From positions 1 through 64,000 of the forward strand of contig CAZBDV010000010.1 in NCBI GenBank assembly GCA_964490765.1: a DNA stretch of 64,000 nt. The letters are read 5' to 3'. Below, piece by piece: positions 1 to 7,748 of the stretch. The position numbers and the translations under genes were made by a program. Below the pieces are notes generated by a model that saw nothing but the letters and a program-made list of their open reading frames with translations, had not been told where the DNA came from and made no database searches. The stretch's first letter is position 1; every line of letters starts with the position of its first letter. This DNA is from CAZBDV01 sp964490765 (GTDB lineage: Bacteria > Cloacimonadota > Cloacimonadia > Cloacimonadales > JAJBBL01).

Positions 1-250
1 GGAAGGGGTAAGAGGATAATGAATAATGAATAATGAATAATGAATGCTCCAGCGGGAGGGGGAGCAAGGGGGGACGGGACTGAGAGACTGAGAGACACAG
101 GGACTTAGAGAGTGAGAGGGTGAGAGGGTGAGAGGGTGAGAGACTGAGGGACTGAGGGACTAAGAGACTAAGGGACTAAGAGACTTCAGAACCCCAGCAC
201 TCCAGCGCTCCAGAACTCCAGAACCCCGGCACTCCAGCACTCACTGCTGC
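1..250. repeat. Low-complexity intergenic array, 7- and 8-nt periods
   Basis: No gene is visible here. Positions 19-46 are tandem GAATAAT heptamers. From about 72 to 185 the sequence runs as degenerate octamers of the type TGAGAGAC, TGAGAGGG, TGAGGGAC and TAAGAGAC. From about 190 to 245 it becomes another octamer series of the type AGCACTCC, AGCGCTCC and AGAACTCC. Arrays with the same period recur at 51395-51814 and 61636-61780, so this belongs to a dispersed family. It lies just downstream of the small membrane-protein gene that ends at 254. Confidence 0.85.
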
Positions 251-253
251 CTA

Positions 254-481
254 TTATTCTTTCTCTGGTTCTTCATCCGGTTCTATTTCGTATTTGAAGT
301 TACGGCCACCGAGTTGTTTGCCATAATAGCCGACAAGCAGTGCGCTCAGGCCGATGAGAGCTGTGGCGAGAGCGGCTCTTGGCCCGATCTCACTGAAGAG
401 GATATTGAATCCGACAAGAAACATAGCATACACCAGGAGATTAAAGAAAAACCTTTTCCAGTAGAACCTGTACTTTCCCAT
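254..481 (-). CDS. Small two-helix membrane protein, unknown function
   Basis: I do not recognise this 75-residue protein. It has a basic, aromatic N-terminus (KYRFYWKRFFF), two predicted membrane helices at about residues 10-30 and 34-53, and a very acidic tail (EPDEEPEKE). The ATG at 481 has a good ribosome binding site, GGGAGG, about seven bases upstream. The gene is divergent from the ECF operon that starts at 793, and the two share the roughly 300-bp leader region between them. Hydrophobic helices, an ATG and a strong Shine-Dalgarno argue that it is real, but nothing in the sequence points to a role. Confidence 0.6.
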   Translation of the reverse strand: MGKYRFYWKRFFFNLLVYAMFLVGFNILFSEIGPRAALATALIGLSALLVGYYGKQLGGRNFKYEIEPDEEPEKE

Positions 482-573
482 TTTTGACCTCCCTGTTAAT
501 GATTAAAAGCAATATATTGAAAAACGAATTATTCTGTCAAGTATATGTCAGGGGGTGAGGGTGATTTTTTATA

Positions 574-787
574 TTGACAGGTAATGTCGCAATTGTAAGA
601 GGAACAGACACCGAGTAGAGAGGTCTAAGCCTTACGTGGTATGATCTTCTGCCGACAGGGTATGAGGGGAAACCCTTATGCCTCCCGTTCTCTCCGGAGT
701 GAGAGGAGAATTTGGAAAGGTGATCAATAAACAGCAGTTCGTTAGTCAACATCCTTTTCCGATTCAGGGCAATATTATAAGCGGAGG
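574..787 (+). promoter_or_regulatory. Hairpin-rich 5' leader of the ECF operon, candidate riboswitch
   Basis: A TTGACA box lies at 574-579. The following 200 bases hold no gene but fold well by eye. GTAAG at 595-599 can pair with CTTAC at 631-635 around an inner AGAC/GTCT stem. Positions 659-682 form a 10-bp stem (GGTATGAGGG / CCCTTATGCC) closed by a GAAA tetraloop. CTCTC at 690-694 pairs with GAGAG at 701-705, and GGAAAGG at 714-720 can pair with the CCTTTTCC at 753-760, shortly before the ribosome binding site GGAGG at 783-787. This layout is typical of a metabolite-sensing leader upstream of a transporter. I could not match it to TPP, cobalamin, FMN or SAM consensus motifs. A GNRA-capped stem is also seen in Moco-type riboswitches, but I cannot confirm that class. 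Confidence 0.55.
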
Positions 788-792
788 TATGT

Positions 793-1359
793 TTGCAGCG
801 TTGGCTGGGTAGTTTTTCGACGCAGGATTTACTGATTATTGCCATCATTGCCGCTCTGGGCCTGGCGGTCAAACCGGTAGTAACGCCACTGGTTCATCTG
901 GTATCGGCACCACTTCTCATTCCCGGAGGGTCGCTGGCTGGCGGTTTCTATATGCTCTGGCTCGGCCTGGTAGTGGTACTCGTTCCGAGAAGAGGATCGG
1001 CAGTATTGACAGCATTCGTGCAGGGAATAGTTACCATAATGCTGGGCCATTTCGGGCATCATGGAGTGATCAGTATCCTTACCTATACAGCACCCGGGAT
1101 AATGGCCGAGCTTGTTTCCTGGTTGTTCCGGAACAGGGGTTCATTGATTGCTCAAACCTCTATCTGTGCCTCAGCCAACCTGGTCGGTGCTCTCCTCGTC
1201 GCTCTTTTGATTATGAGGTTACCGGCCATACCACTGGCCATATCTCTCACAGCAGCACTGATCTCCGGTATTGCAGGGGGTATCGTCTCTTATATGATAA
1301 TCAGAAAACTATCCTCCCATCGATTTGAGTTATTTAAAGTGAGGGGTAAAGATATATGA
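793..1359 (+). CDS. ECF transporter S component (YkoE-like), substrate unknown
   Basis: This 188-residue integral membrane protein has about five to six hydrophobic helices and glycine-rich turns (IPGGSLAGGFYMLW; a later segment YTAPGIMAEL) that resemble YkoE-type substrate-binding components of energy-coupling-factor transporters. YkoE proteins of known function take up thiamine precursors, but the substrate here cannot be read from the sequence. The start is a TTG at 793, fixed by GGAGG at 783-787; the ATG at 789 is in another frame and stops after seven codons. The last four bases overlap the next gene (ATGA). It is followed by two ATPases and a T component, so the full transporter is encoded here. 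A structured leader precedes it. Confidence 0.75.
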   Translation: MQRWLGSFSTQDLLIIAIIAALGLAVKPVVTPLVHLVSAPLLIPGGSLAGGFYMLWLGLVVVLVPRRGSAVLTAFVQGIVTIMLGHFGHHGVISILTYTAPGIMAELVSWLFRNRGSLIAQTSICASANLVGALLVALLIMRLPAIPLAISLTAALISGIAGGIVSYMIIRKLSSHRFELFKVRGKDI

Positions 1360-2723
1360 AAACAAGAATACCGACCGTTATTGGACTGCTTCTGGCAGTG
1401 TTATTCGTTCTGTACCTGTTATTTGCTCCGGCATCCAGTTCGCAGATATATGTCTATGGTGCTGCCGAAGGGGATTATCTGATAGATGAGAGTGAGCCGG
1501 CTTCAGATCTGTTCAGAAGACTACAGGCAGAGGGAATAGCGGAGATAATGGTGATAGGCGAAGAGAATCGAGCAACGGTGATCCCTTCCGAGCATTACGG
1601 TCATTTTACTCTGGAGAAGAGTGGGAGATGCTGGGAATTGAGAGCCGGGGAATATGATTACAGGTTGATTGGGGTGAGGGGAATACTCATCTCTGAAGGT
1701 CGCAGGGATTCAGGACTTTATCATCTGAAGGGCAGAGAGGAGGCCGCATATTTTTCACTCTATGAACTGTTGCGGGAAAGAACGGAGGTTTCTGTTTCTC
1801 CTGATATTCCTTTGAGGGAGGGGAAAATCGATTGGAATGAGAGTCTGATCAGAGTCGAAACAGCAGCCGATTCGCTTCTCATTATCTATGCCAGCGGAGA
1901 GGAGGAGTGGAAAAGAACATTACCTTCCGGCAGCATCAGAGTAGAAACAGGCCAGCTTCTTCCCGATTTGACAGGCAGAGAGGAGAAAAGAGTAATAAAA
2001 GCCATCTGGGAGGACCCTCCACAACATTATGGACTCGAGATTCACGATCTGCTCCTCGAATCGGTCAGCAGGGGGCGGACCCTGGCAATATTTATAGATG
2101 CACTCGGTTATCGGCTATGGGCTTATGCCAGCGAGAAGGGTTATACAGCAACATTCCCCGATATAGAGCCTGAACCGATGCGGGTAGTATATCCACCCCA
2201 GACGATATACAACTATTATGCATTCGGGACGGGTGAACTGCTCACAGCCGATGAGCAGGAGAGAAAAGAGCTCTTTACAGACCTGGCAGAGAGCAATATC
2301 CGGGGTCTTATAGTTGAAGGTGAGATGCAGGTCTATCCCTCCCCGCTGGAGCAGATACTTCATCCACGAAGGAGGGGAGAGGAAAATATAGACCAGCAGA
2401 TATTTCAGTCCTCGCTGCAGGCTATAAGCGAATACGATTTCCTTTTCGTTCATTTTCACGATGTGGATGATAACGGGCATAGATACGGACCTTACAGCGA
2501 GCAGGTTCTGGAAGCGATCGAGAGAATCGGAAATTATGTAACTTCTCTGGCCAACGAGTGGGAGGGGGAAATATTTATCTTTTCCGATCACGGTATGCAT
2601 CAATATATTGACCGGGAGAGTGGAGAATATCACGGTACGCATTATACCGCCAGCGCGGAAGATATAATCGGGATATTTGCCAGACTAACCGGCAAAGGAG
2701 AAGGAGGAATGAGTGAAGAGTAA
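1356..2723 (+). CDS. Membrane-anchored phosphodiesterase/alkaline-phosphatase-superfamily protein
   Basis: The 455-residue protein has one N-terminal membrane anchor (residues 5-25) and a C-terminal half of the type I phosphodiesterase / nucleotide pyrophosphatase fold. Visible metal-binding motifs are FIDALG near residue 248, HFHDVDDNGH near 366-375, FSDHGMH near 410-415 and HGTH near 426. A Thr in PPQT near residue 281 sits where the nucleophile is expected. The catalytic domain should face the periplasm. Its place between the S component and the ATPases, with a 4-bp overlap upstream and an 11-bp overlap downstream, suggests that it removes a phosphate group from a cofactor or vitamin before import. 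That role is an inference from context. Confidence 0.7.
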   Translation: MKTRIPTVIGLLLAVLFVLYLLFAPASSSQIYVYGAAEGDYLIDESEPASDLFRRLQAEGIAEIMVIGEENRATVIPSEHYGHFTLEKSGRCWELRAGEYDYRLIGVRGILISEGRRDSGLYHLKGREEAAYFSLYELLRERTEVSVSPDIPLREGKIDWNESLIRVETAADSLLIIYASGEEEWKRTLPSGSIRVETGQLLPDLTGREEKRVIKAIWEDPPQHYGLEIHDLLLESVSRGRTLAIFIDALGYRLWAYASEKGYTATFPDIEPEPMRVVYPPQTIYNYYAFGTGELLTADEQERKELFTDLAESNIRGLIVEGEMQVYPSPLEQILHPRRRGEENIDQQIFQSSLQAISEYDFLFVHFHDVDDNGHRYGPYSEQVLEAIERIGNYVTSLANEWEGEIFIFSDHGMHQYIDRESGEYHGTHYTASAEDIIGIFARLTGKGEGGMSEE

Positions 2724-3210
2724 TTCCAGAAGAAAAACGAGTGTAACGGCGAAGGGGAGAAAGCCCCGTTCCGGGCAGTGGATTTCTATCTTTATAATCC
2801 TGGCAGTCCTGATAGTTTTGCTGAGTATCCTTTTAGAGATGAGGCAGCATGAGATCGGGCGGGTTGAGGGATTGAGCATAATCGACGAAGAAGAGATGTA
2901 TCAACCGACCGCTCTGGACCTTAATAATATTCCCAATACCATAATAAGGATGAATGACGGGACAGAACTGGAGGGGTATCTACTTACCGACATACTGGCA
3001 TATTACGAAATAGATCGAGATTCGATTGAGAGTATTTATCTCTCCTCACTGGATGGGAGCAGGATTATCGTCTCTTACGATGAGATCAGGGAAGAAGATG
3101 TTATGCTAATGGTCGTAGAGGGTCTGCATCGAACTTACAGGTTGGCTTTTCCGCAAGATCCTTTTCGCAACCGCTGGTTGAAGGATATAGTCCTGATCGA
3201 GGTGAACTGA
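2713..3210 (+). CDS. Membrane-anchored SUOX-fold-like protein in ECF operon
   Basis: The 165-residue protein starts at a GTG inside the end of the phosphodiesterase gene. Residues 1-20 are very basic, residues 23-43 form one membrane helix, and the rest is a small extracytoplasmic domain. The order of elements (GYLLTDILAYY, then a YLSSLDGSRI strand, EEDVMLM, and RNRWLKDIVLIE at the end) is like the C-terminal part of the sulfite-oxidase/YedY molybdopterin fold. It lacks the Cys that binds molybdenum and the N-terminal part of that fold, so an enzyme role is unlikely. It may be a binding or accessory domain for the transporter. The fold assignment is by eye only. Confidence 0.6.
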   Translation: MKSNSRRKTSVTAKGRKPRSGQWISIFIILAVLIVLLSILLEMRQHEIGRVEGLSIIDEEEMYQPTALDLNNIPNTIIRMNDGTELEGYLLTDILAYYEIDRDSIESIYLSSLDGSRIIVSYDEIREEDVMLMVVEGLHRTYRLAFPQDPFRNRWLKDIVLIEVN

Positions 3211-3214
3211 ACCT

Positions 3215-3910
3215 GTGTTGAACGTCAAAAACTTCACCTTTCGTTATACTGCAGAGAGCGGCTTTCTCTGGAATCCCCTGAATTTCTCTGTCAGAGCGGG
3301 GGAGATAATCCTTCTGAGAGGAAAAAACGGGAGCGGGAAAACTACACTTCTGCAATGTCTCTGCAGTATCATACCTCAGGCGATAGAAGGTGAACTCCGG
3401 GGAGAGATCAGTTTCAGGGGCAGCCCTGTTACCTCCAGGCCATTAAGGGAGATAGCACCCGAGATAAATATTCTCTTTCAGGAACCGGACAAACAGGTCT
3501 TTATGCCGACGGTAGAAGAGGAGATCGCCTTCGGCCCGGAAAATCTCTGTGTCGAAAGGGGAGAGATAGAGCGGAGGCTGAATGAAATACTTGAGCGTCT
3601 AAAGATCACTGAACTCCGCAGAAGGCTGACTGCAGAACTCTCATTCGGGCAGAAGAAACTGGTTGTTTTAGCCAGTATTCTGGCAATGACGCCAGCGATT
3701 ATCCTTCTCGACGAGTTATCGGCCGGTATTGAAGAAGGGTTGATTGAGAGTATTGGATCATATCTGGTGGAACTGAAAGAAATTGGGAGATCATTCGTGC
3801 TGAGTGAACACCACCCAGCTTTCGCTGAGCTGGCGGATCAGATAATCGACCTGGACGAGATGGCAACACCCGGTCGCTTAGCTGAACCCTGGAATAACCC
3901 GGGAGCTTGA
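3215..3910 (+). CDS. ECF transporter ATPase (EcfA-type), first copy
   Basis: This is an ABC ATPase of 231 residues. It shows Walker A (GKNGSGKT, about 36-43), a Q-loop followed by the FQEPDKQVF stretch typical of ECF and cobalt ATPases, the signature SFGQKK near 142, and Walker B ending in LLDE near 168, followed by the D-loop region. The start is a GTG four bases after the previous stop. It should pair with the second ATPase as an unequal heterodimer and drive the membrane parts of the transporter. The signature is FGQ rather than SGGQ, as in many ECF ATPases. Confidence 0.85.
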   Translation: MLNVKNFTFRYTAESGFLWNPLNFSVRAGEIILLRGKNGSGKTTLLQCLCSIIPQAIEGELRGEISFRGSPVTSRPLREIAPEINILFQEPDKQVFMPTVEEEIAFGPENLCVERGEIERRLNEILERLKITELRRRLTAELSFGQKKLVVLASILAMTPAIILLDELSAGIEEGLIESIGSYLVELKEIGRSFVLSEHHPAFAELADQIIDLDEMATPGRLAEPWNNPGA

Positions 3911-3911
3911 G

Positions 3912-4580
3912 TTGATGAAGGTTCTCTACAGGATTTCTGACCTCGAATTTGCCTATAAAGGCGAAGTGTCGGTTTTCAAAAGTCTCAATATGGTCATTAC
4001 CCGGCTGGGTGTAACTCTCATTACCGGCAGTAACGGTGCGGGGAAAACAACTCTCTGTCGGTTGCTGACCGGCCTGGCCAGTGGTTATCACGGTTCTATC
4101 CTGCTGCAGGAGAGGGAGCTTTCTGGATTGAACCGGGCTGCGATAATGGATGATATTCTCTATATCAAGCAGGAATTACAGGGCAATCTGATGGGTATTA
4201 CACCCGAAGAGGACCTGAAGATCTGGCAGAATCGGTTTGCCGAAGAGGATACAGAAGAGAAGAGAAGATTACGGGAAGCAGGACTGGCGAAACTCGGTAT
4301 TGCAGAGCTTAAAGATAAGCCTCTCTGGGAGTTGAGTTACGGACAGAAGAGGAGAAGTATGCTCTCAGTATTACCACTCTTCCCGGATAAATACTGGATT
4401 ATAGACGAACCTACAGCAAGTCTGGATGACAGAGGGATCGAGCTGCTGACTACCCTAATCGAGAAGAAGAGAAAGAGGTCTGACGGCGTATTGATCCTTA
4501 CCCACCGTCCAGGCTTATTCCGGACAATAACAGATTATACCTTTGCTATAACTGATGGCAAAATTGCAGGAGAGAGCTGA
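3912..4580 (+). CDS. ECF transporter ATPase (EcfA-type), second copy
   Basis: This second ABC ATPase of about 222 residues has Walker A (GSNGAGKT, near 40-47), a QEL Q-loop, the signature SYGQKRR near 141 and Walker B YWIIDEP near 160-167, followed by a TASLD D-loop. The reading frame opens at a TTG at 3912, but an ATG at 3915 with GGGAG upstream is the likelier start. It follows the first ATPase with one base between them and overlaps the T-component frame. Two different ATPases next to S and T genes match a dedicated (group I) ECF system rather than a shared one. Confidence 0.85.
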   Translation: MMKVLYRISDLEFAYKGEVSVFKSLNMVITRLGVTLITGSNGAGKTTLCRLLTGLASGYHGSILLQERELSGLNRAAIMDDILYIKQELQGNLMGITPEEDLKIWQNRFAEEDTEEKRRLREAGLAKLGIAELKDKPLWELSYGQKRRSMLSVLPLFPDKYWIIDEPTASLDDRGIELLTTLIEKKRKRSDGVLILTHRPGLFRTITDYTFAITDGKIAGES

Positions 4581-4584
4581 AAGG

Positions 4585-5316
4585 ATGAAGAGTACCCTGA
4601 ATACCAGAACGATTATTGTTATCGCTCTCGCCCTCTCCAGTATAGTAGTCATCAGGCAGAATATAACAACGCAACTTGGTGTGATCATAATGGCTCTGAT
4701 CCTTCTCGTTCTCCAGGAAGAGCGAAGAGCTATCTTCAGCAGGCTGACAGGCAGACTGAAACACTTCTGGATCGCCTTTCTGGCTATAATGATCCTGCAG
4801 GTACTCTTCAGAAGAGATGGAGACGTTATCTTTCAGTTCCATATTCTGAAAATAACTCAGACAGGTATCTACTATGGGATAACAGTAGCTCTCCGATTAA
4901 TAAACCTGATCCTCATAGCCGACCTCCTCTTCAGGATTTCATCTGCAGAGTATATGCTGGCCTTTAAAGCCTGGCACATTCCCTTTGAGATATCATTTCT
5001 TATTACTACTGTAATACGCTTCATTCCTGATTATTACCGGCTCTTTCTCGCTTACCGGGAGACTTTGTATCTCCGTAACATCGAAATCAGGAAACTGAGT
5101 ATAAAAAATAAACTGTCTGTTCTGGTAGCTTTGCTTATACCGGTATTGACAGCCAATCTTGCCGATGTAAAATCTCGTGCTGTAGCTCTTGATATGAAAG
5201 CATTCCGGCTCTATCCGCAGCGAACATATCTCCACGAGGCAAGACTTCGAGGCCAGGATTATTTGATACAATTCCTGAGCCTGATCATCTTTCTATTCGT
5301 CATCCTGGTGTTTTAG
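4585..5316 (+). CDS. ECF transporter T component (EcfT-like)
   Basis: This is the transmembrane coupling subunit, about 243 residues from the ATG at 4585 (the frame stays open back to an ATG at 4555 inside the previous gene). It has several hydrophobic helices and a cytoplasmic stretch (DVKSRAVALDMKAF, then a second basic helix) that corresponds to the coupling helices of EcfT/CbiQ proteins, which contact the two ATPases. The usual Ala-Arg-Gly signature is altered here (ALDMKAF where ALxxRGF is common). It is the last gene of the operon. About 60 bases downstream begins the promoter region of tRNA-Leu. Confidence 0.8.
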   Translation: MKSTLNTRTIIVIALALSSIVVIRQNITTQLGVIIMALILLVLQEERRAIFSRLTGRLKHFWIAFLAIMILQVLFRRDGDVIFQFHILKITQTGIYYGITVALRLINLILIADLLFRISSAEYMLAFKAWHIPFEISFLITTVIRFIPDYYRLFLAYRETLYLRNIEIRKLSIKNKLSVLVALLIPVLTANLADVKSRAVALDMKAFRLYPQRTYLHEARLRGQDYLIQFLSLIIFLFVILVF

Positions 5317-5374
5317 CAGGATTCGATTCTCTCCCTTAACAGAGCGATTGGAATGCTGGAGAATGACAATTTAC

Positions 5375-5403
5375 TTGACGTTTTTACCCGACTCGAATTT
5401 TTC
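5375..5403 (+). promoter_or_regulatory. Probable promoter of tRNA-Leu
   Basis: TTGACG at 5375-5380 is followed 17 bases later by TTTTTC at 5398-5403, which is ten bases before the mature tRNA start. The -10 box is poor, so this is a position-based suggestion. Confidence 0.35.
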
Positions 5404-5412
5404 TGAACCAGT

Positions 5413-5500
5413 GCTGAAGTGGTGGAATTGGTAGACACGCTAGGTTCAGGACCTAGTGGGCGAATAGCTCGTGGGGGTTCGAGTCCCCCCTTCAGCACCA
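5413..5500 (+). tRNA. tRNA-Leu (anticodon CAG)
   Basis: The acceptor stem GCTGAAG pairs with CTTCAGC at the 3' end, followed by A and an encoded CCA. The anticodon stem CTAGG/CCTAG encloses the loop TTCAGGA, so the anticodon is CAG, reading CUG. A variable arm (TGGGCGAATAGCTCGT) marks a class II tRNA, and the T-arm is GGGGGTTCGAGTCCCCC. The length is 88 nt. Confidence 0.97.
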
Positions 5501-5546
5501 TTTTTATAGTAGTAACCAATTCACTAATTACGGAGTGTAATTCCTC

Positions 5547-6260
5547 ATGACCAGGCTGGAACAGACCATAATCGCAGAAATCGAGCGGGCTAACAGTATC
5601 TGGCAGCTCTTTACGGCAAATGAGAAGCTACTTGTAGCTGTATCCGGCGGAAAAGATTCTCTCGCACTCTATCATCTCCTGCGACAGTATCCCCTGCAGT
5701 TGGCTGCTGTCCATATCAGGCTCAGTAAAGGATTCAAGATCGATTTCTTAGAAAGGAACAACCTCCGTGATGAGATCGAGGTCATTGAAACCGACATCTA
5801 CGATGAGATCAAAGCTAAGGAGAGTAACCTGAACACCTGTTATCTCTGCTCCCGTGAGAGAAGAAAGAGAATCCTTCAGTTTGCCGAAAAACAGAATATC
5901 AAGAAGATAGTCTTCGGACATCACCGGAACGATGTGGTGGAAACCCTGCTGCTTAACCTCATCTTCAGCAGAGAGGTCAGTACACTGCAGCCGAAGCAGG
6001 TACTTTTCGCCGGGAAGTTTCAGATCATCAGGCCTTTTTATACTCTTTCTGAAAAACTGCTCTATTCACTGCAGAAAGAGAAACAGTGGTATATTGAGCC
6101 TGATCGGTGTGCCGAAGCAAAAAGTTCGAAAAGAGAATATATCAGAGAGTTATTACGAAAACTGCAAAAAGATCATCCCGGAATTGATGTCAGCGATAAT
6201 ATCTTCTCTGCTCTGCAATCGGTGAAGAGCTCTTTTCTCCCCTTTCCTCCGAAAAGTTGA
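5547..6260 (+). CDS. ttcA: TtcA-family tRNA 2-thiocytidine synthetase
   Basis: This 237-residue PP-loop ATPase has SGGKDS at about 33-38, a CYLC pair near 98-101, GHHRND near 125 and a further Cys in DRCAEA near 188. TtcA enzymes hold an oxygen-sensitive iron-sulfur cluster on three such cysteines and thiolate C32 of certain tRNAs after ATP activation. The protein is shorter than the E. coli enzyme but keeps all key motifs. It lies 46 bases after tRNA-Leu and has GGAG upstream of its ATG. A related sulfur-transfer PP-loop enzyme with another target is possible. Confidence 0.8.
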   Translation: MTRLEQTIIAEIERANSIWQLFTANEKLLVAVSGGKDSLALYHLLRQYPLQLAAVHIRLSKGFKIDFLERNNLRDEIEVIETDIYDEIKAKESNLNTCYLCSRERRKRILQFAEKQNIKKIVFGHHRNDVVETLLLNLIFSREVSTLQPKQVLFAGKFQIIRPFYTLSEKLLYSLQKEKQWYIEPDRCAEAKSSKREYIRELLRKLQKDHPGIDVSDNIFSALQSVKSSFLPFPPKS

Positions 6261-6398
6261 TTCATCTGTTAATCCCTCAGAGTGAGGGGTTAAGCTAACT
6301 TCTGGGAAATCATAGAGTTAATCTCATTGACAAAGATATTGACAGGGGATTAGTAATTCTTCGAGAGTTAACATAAGCTTAAAACCGAGGGAGGAGTA

Positions 6399-6896
6399 AT
6401 GGAGAAGCAAGAATTGTTAGAGGCTATTCGTAAGGGTATTATGGCGGAGCGTGACAGTATTGAGCTCTATGAGAAGGGGTTGCATAGTGCTGAAGATGAC
6501 GAAGTAAGGTCCTTCTTCCAGGAGAGAATCGATGAGGAGACGCGGCATTACAGCTATCTTGTCCGCTATTATAAGGATATCGAGGATGACAGGGAATTGA
6601 AAGATCTGAGCGAAGGTCTACCGGGAACAGAAGGGGAGAAGATATTCAGTGAAGAATTTCTCCGCCGCATCGGTGAAAAACAGACCCTTTTCTCTGCTAT
6701 TTCGACTGCTGTATTACTGGAGAAAGATTCGCTGCAACACTATAAGAACCTGGCTCAGGATGCTGAGCAACCGGAGTTGAGGAGCTTCTTCAGCCAGATG
6801 GGCCGCTGGGAGACCGAGCATTACATAGATGTTCTCAATATTCAGAAAGAGGCGGAGAAATTCTACTGGGAATTGAACGATTTTGAACCCTATTAA
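6399..6896 (+). CDS. Ferritin-like diiron protein (rubrerythrin/erythrin type)
   Basis: This 165-residue, mostly helical and acidic protein has two similar halves, each with a Glu in the first helix and an ExxH in the second: ERDSIELY then EETRHY in the first half, EKDSLQHY then WETEHY in the second. This is the four-helix bundle of the ferritin-like superfamily, where these residues hold two iron atoms. No rubredoxin domain follows, so it is not a full rubrerythrin. The likely role is iron or peroxide handling in an anaerobe. The start has GGGAGGAG upstream. It stands alone as a gene. Confidence 0.75.
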   Translation: MEKQELLEAIRKGIMAERDSIELYEKGLHSAEDDEVRSFFQERIDEETRHYSYLVRYYKDIEDDRELKDLSEGLPGTEGEKIFSEEFLRRIGEKQTLFSAISTAVLLEKDSLQHYKNLAQDAEQPELRSFFSQMGRWETEHYIDVLNIQKEAEKFYWELNDFEPY

Positions 6897-7007
6897 AAAT
6901 AAAAAGAAGCAGCCGGGACAGGAAAGAGTTCAGATGTGAGAGAAGCGACCTGTTTTCAACAGGAGATCTATTTCCTGATAGCTGAATAAGTATTTGTGAT
7001 TACAGGC

Positions 7008-7748
7008 TCAAGAACTGCTCTTCTCTTTGTCAGTCATTTTCTGGCTGATCTTATCAAACAGATCAGGATTCTCCTCTATGAATTGATCTTTCAGCTTCCA
7101 GAAGGCATTATCTTTAATCATTCTCTTCTTACTGTACTTGTATCCGATTACCGATACAATCAGGGCACCAATCGTATTAACGATGAAATCCCGCATCGTA
7201 TCCAGCACCCCTAATCTGGTAGAGAAGTAACCGTAAACCTCTTCCAGATTTCTCGCTTTCTGCATATCGGCACCAAAGATACCATCGACCAGGAATTCGA
7301 AGATCTCCCAGAGAACACCAACAGTCATAGCAAAGCAGAAGGTGAAGAGAGCAATGAAAAAGGGGCTCAGTCTGATATGGATATTCCTGTCTTTGTTAAG
7401 GGTAAATATAAGCAGAAAACCTATGTAGCCTAGAAGAAAGGCGGAAATCGAATGTAACATACTGTCCCACCAGGGGAAGCGACGGAAATATTGCTGCACT
7501 TCACCGAGATACATTGAAGCGAAGATGAATAGCAGAATTATGATCTGCATAGGTGCAGGAATCGATATTCTTGCCCGTTTAGCAAGAATCGTTGGTAAAA
7601 GGAACAGCAGGAGAGTCAAGACAGCACTGAGCAAAATCTCCCACTGAGCGTTCAAATAGTTGAATACAATTGCAGCTGCTGTCAGGATAATGAAGAAATA
7701 CCTCATTATCGGTTCGATTCTTCTGGCGGACCATTTCCTTTCTTTCAT
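7008..7748 (-). CDS. DUF2238/YjdF-like integral membrane protein
   Basis: The 246-residue protein has about six membrane helices. In its middle it carries WWDSMLHSISAFLLGY and FAMTVGVLWEIFEFLVD, then a helix with DTMRDFIVNTIGALI. The conserved charged residues inside helices (D, H, E, D, N) are typical of the YjdF/DUF2238 family, whose function is unknown. The start is the ATG at 7748, with AGGAG about five bases upstream. The C-terminus is basic and faces the cytoplasm. It is convergent with the ferritin-like gene. Confidence 0.65.
   Translation of the reverse strand: MKERKWSARRIEPIMRYFFIILTAAAIVFNYLNAQWEILLSAVLTLLLFLLPTILAKRARISIPAPMQIIILLFIFASMYLGEVQQYFRRFPWWDSMLHSISAFLLGYIGFLLIFTLNKDRNIHIRLSPFFIALFTFCFAMTVGVLWEIFEFLVDGIFGADMQKARNLEEVYGYFSTRLGVLDTMRDFIVNTIGALIVSVIGYKYSKKRMIKDNAFWKLKDQFIEENPDLFDKISQKMTDKEKSSS

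Noticed and set aside
574..787. TPP riboswitch before the YkoE-like gene
   Set aside because: The CTGAGA motif and the pyrophosphate-binding stretch of TPP riboswitches are absent.
537..872. Minus-strand open frame over the leader of the ECF operon
   Set aside because: It overlaps the structured leader and the start of the S component and has no protein-like pattern.
5313..5519. Minus-strand open frame across tRNA-Leu
   Set aside because: It reads through the complement of the tRNA (KGGLEPPRAIRPLGPEPS), a well-known false protein, and has no ribosome binding site.
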